Source of the DNA: Flectonema sp. DT1601
Taxonomy: Eukaryota > Euglenozoa > Diplonemea > Diplonemida > Diplonemidae
Assembly: GCA_964019425.1 (NCBI GenBank)
Contig: OZ025823.1
Coordinates: 620,001-684,000 of the forward strand
Direction of reading: 5' to 3'
Length of the DNA: 64,000 nucleotides
Position numbers and translations under genes: made by a program. The notes beneath the pieces were generated by a model, which did not search any database, was not told where the DNA came from, and saw only the letters and a program-made list of their open reading frames with translations. Below, in pieces: positions 62,019 to 64,000 of this stretch; positions within the stretch are counted from its first letter, which is position 1; each line of letters starts with the position of its first letter.

Positions 62019-64000
62019 CTACACGTCACTAGGAGTACTGGAAGTACTGCTACTAGCACAGGTACTACTGATACTGGTACACATACTGTCACTACTGGTA
62101 GTGATGCTACTGGTGCTGCTTTCAAATTCTGATCCAGGGCAGTTGCGCAAGTCGTGGTCAACCCCACCGCACCCCTTACACTGACGCTGCTTTCTTTTCC
62201 TTTTGGGTATCTGTGTCCCTTTTCTTTTTATCTTCTTCTTCTTCTTCTGCTCTTCAACTTCTTGCAGCTTGGTAAAGAGGTCCAGTTTGCGTATCCTCTT
62301 GGTCTTCAGAGACTTGACCAACTCATTCTCCTCGATGGTTTCATCGATCTGGGCTGCCTTCTCTTCTCCACCTGGGTTATGTGCATCCCCGATAATTGCC
62401 TTCTCATTAGGGGTCAGTGGAAGTTTGTTAGAAACCTTCGGTACATGTTCGAAGTTTGTACTGGTCGTGCTCCGGTCTATTTCGAAGTGCTTCTTCTCAT
62501 CGGAGAATGTGGCTATAAATATCTTCCCATCACTAGTCTTTCGGTAAGTGAGGATACTGGTTATACCAGAGAGAGAAAGATTTTGGACTGTTACAGTTTG
62601 CTTCGGGAAGAACAGAAAACAAGGGTGTGTATTCTGAAGGGTCCGAAGTACACCTGCGACGTCAGTTAGAGTTTTAATAGGCTCGACATTAGAAGCAGCC
62701 TGGATGGCATTGGATATGCTACCGAAGTGCCTGTCGCAGTGGCTCTTCCCATGCCGACCAGGGAAGAAGTTCACACTTGAAACACGAGGGTGTGAGAGCA
62801 CTTCAGTAATTACTGTGATGTTCTGAAAGTGCGTACCGCTATCAAACCAGAAATGCATAGGTTTGTCTTTAGAGACAACCTCCATGTTCCAAAGCTTCTT
62901 CAGTGCGAGGTAGGTTACTATACTAGTCTGGTTTGTGTGTGGCAACAAGAAGTTAACAAAATGCCTTTCAGTTTTATTTCCAGACCTGGTATGAATGCAA
63001 ACCCCCAAGCAACTGTATTTCCCCTGCTCGTAGAAATGGCTGTTGCCTTCCTGCGGAACCTGTGGCAATGTACCCTTTTCTTTGTAGTCTAGGGTGATCA
63101 CCAGACTGTCACCTGGGTCTTGTGTTTTTTCAGCGTAAATCGCGTTCTGCCGTCGGAATTCCTCAGTGTGAAGATCAATCTCCACGAGTTGCTGAATGTA
63201 TTCTGCAGCCTGAAGTTTAATATTTTGGGGTACACTTCCAGGAGAATTGAGCATGCACTGGAGAATAAGACCACTTGAGCGAGAGACATTCCAGACACTC
63301 ATCGAGTAACCGGACTTCCCTTTAGCACTTTTAAGGAGCTTCCCCAGTTTCTTCCTGATTGACTGGCCTGCCAGGCAGTAGTTACAAACATCAGTTCGGC
63401 GGGCCAGTTTGCGGAATTCTTCTTTTCTCATCCTACGAAAGGTTGTCATTGAAATCTTATCTCTGAGAGAGCTGCTCTCATAGATGCTCCGGAAAGTTGG
63501 CAAGACATTCTGGATGGTGACGGTTGAGTCTCGCACCTTCGACAGCCTCTTCAGTGTGATAGAGGTTTCCGCCGATGCTGCCCTGTGCTCGCTGTCGACA
63601 ACTTCTGCCATCTCCTCATTGGTTTTTCTTGGCCGTCCTAGCATCTGAGCCTCACTGTTTCTCTCATCCCATGCCTTCCTTCCGATCTTAATACCGGCTT
63701 CTGCAAAGTGTTTAAACTTCCACCCGTTGCTGTCAAGTGTTTTAAATACTCTCCTCCTCTTTCCAACTTCTAAACTACTTATCATCTCACCTACACAAGG
63801 GGGAGCAACACATTTCCACAGACTTGATATGCCAATAACATCCCTGAGCATGCTGTCAACATCGCCTCCTGAAAGGCACTCAAGCAGCTGTTTCGCTAAT
63901 GTCACCCGTCTCTTTGTCGACCCACTAGCACTGTTTCGCTCCCCCCATTGGAGCTGCTCACCCATTTCTATCATTAGCTCTTTGAACCGCGAGATAACAA
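62019..64000 (-). CDS. DDE-type transposase-like protein with zinc knuckle (5' end may lie outside)
   Basis: From an ATG at 63974 the frame gives 651 residues, but it stays open and protein-like to the right edge (VISRFKEL before the Met), so the start may lie beyond. The N-terminal third is basic and helical, with an AT-hook-like GRPRKTNEE near residue 115 and a small Cys pair (VCNYCLAGQSIRKK). The core has a first acidic site in LVITLDYKEKG, a second in HFWFDSGTHFQN, and NFFPGRHGKSHCDRHFG, consistent with an RNase-H-fold DDE/D nuclease. The C-terminus has Lys-rich runs, a C-x2-C-x4-H-x4-C zinc knuckle (CKGCGGVDHDLRNC), and a Ser/Thr tail. It would cut and join transposon ends. No disruption is seen in the part visible. 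Family name not assigned. Confidence 0.6.
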   Translation of the reverse strand, partial: VISRFKELMIEMGEQLQWGERNSASGSTKRRVTLAKQLLECLSGGDVDSMLRDVIGISSLWKCVAPPCVGEMISSLEVGKRRRVFKTLDSNGWKFKHFAEAGIKIGRKAWDERNSEAQMLGRPRKTNEEMAEVVDSEHRAASAETSITLKRLSKVRDSTVTIQNVLPTFRSIYESSSLRDKISMTTFRRMRKEEFRKLARRTDVCNYCLAGQSIRKKLGKLLKSAKGKSGYSMSVWNVSRSSGLILQCMLNSPGSVPQNIKLQAAEYIQQLVEIDLHTEEFRRQNAIYAEKTQDPGDSLVITLDYKEKGTLPQVPQEGNSHFYEQGKYSCLGVCIHTRSGNKTERHFVNFLLPHTNQTSIVTYLALKKLWNMEVVSKDKPMHFWFDSGTHFQNITVITEVLSHPRVSSVNFFPGRHGKSHCDRHFGSISNAIQAASNVEPIKTLTDVAGVLRTLQNTHPCFLFFPKQTVTVQNLSLSGITSILTYRKTSDGKIFIATFSDEKKHFEIDRSTTSTNFEHVPKVSNKLPLTPNEKAIIGDAHNPGGEEKAAQIDETIEENELVKSLKTKRIRKLDLFTKLQEVEEQKKKKKIKRKGTQIPKRKRKQRQCKGCGGVDHDLRNCPGSEFESSTSSITTSSDSMCTSISSTCASSSTSSTPSDV

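Noticed and set aside
62019-64000. Part of a Polinton-like or other capsid-bearing element
   Set aside because: Only a transposase-like protein with a zinc knuckle is visible; no polymerase, capsid or packaging protein is present in the window.

Overview
The window is nuclear DNA of a single-celled eukaryote. Positions 1 to about 52,620 hold a gene-dense host segment. It has single-copy eukaryotic genes (alpha-tubulin, NIP7, TRAP-gamma, DPM2, a PP4 regulatory subunit, NAD-dependent glutamate dehydrogenase), short GT-AG introns of roughly 60-100 nt that mostly start GTATG, and very many homopolymer A/T tracts between genes. The alpha-tubulin with its -EEY end implies a lineage with cilia or flagella. 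I cannot name the organism; a discoban or other free-living protist would fit, but that is inference.

The most striking feature is strand bias. All 22 confidently placed host genes lie on the minus strand, from the partial ABC-ATPase gene at the left edge to the Ser/Pro-rich gene ending at 52,616. Cis-introns have A-rich 3' ends ((A)nCAG). By contrast many genes have a pyrimidine-rich ..CAG acceptor-like site 10-60 nt before the ATG. This pattern suggests directional, possibly polycistronic, transcription with spliced-leader addition, but that is untested.

Layout of the host part (minus-strand genes listed left to right): ABC-class ATPase (partial), alpha-tubulin, cyclophilin, a transmembrane histidine-kinase-like protein fused to a MAP3K-like Ser/Thr kinase, gamma-carbonic-anhydrase-like protein, a small Ser/Pro protein, a B-box protein with a catalytically dead calpain core, a 2,066-residue C-type-lectin membrane protein, NIP7, TRAP-gamma, a glomulin/ALF4/Ybp2-like protein, a PH-like-domain protein, a coiled-coil protein, a CDK-like kinase, an RS/His-rich nuclear protein, an Ala/Pro protein, DPM2, PPP4R4-like HEAT protein, a basic nuclear protein, NAD-GDH, a tiny Lys-rich protein, and a Ser/Pro-rich protein. 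A 779-bp inverted-repeat element carrying a tRNA-like segment sits at 34,240-35,018.

From about 52,700 to the right edge the DNA changes character. After one further small minus-strand host-like gene come a 10-bp minisatellite, two unrecognised overlapping frames, three 633-bp tandem repeats, and a GC-rich broken LINE-like fragment with an OTU-protease-like domain. These are followed by two copies of a LINE-like 3' tail flanking a 13-unit minisatellite whose units each hold three inverted repeats, then a 779-bp TA-flanked MITE, and a 651-residue-plus DDE-like transposase gene with a zinc knuckle that runs to the right edge. This looks like an accessory, repeat-rich island.
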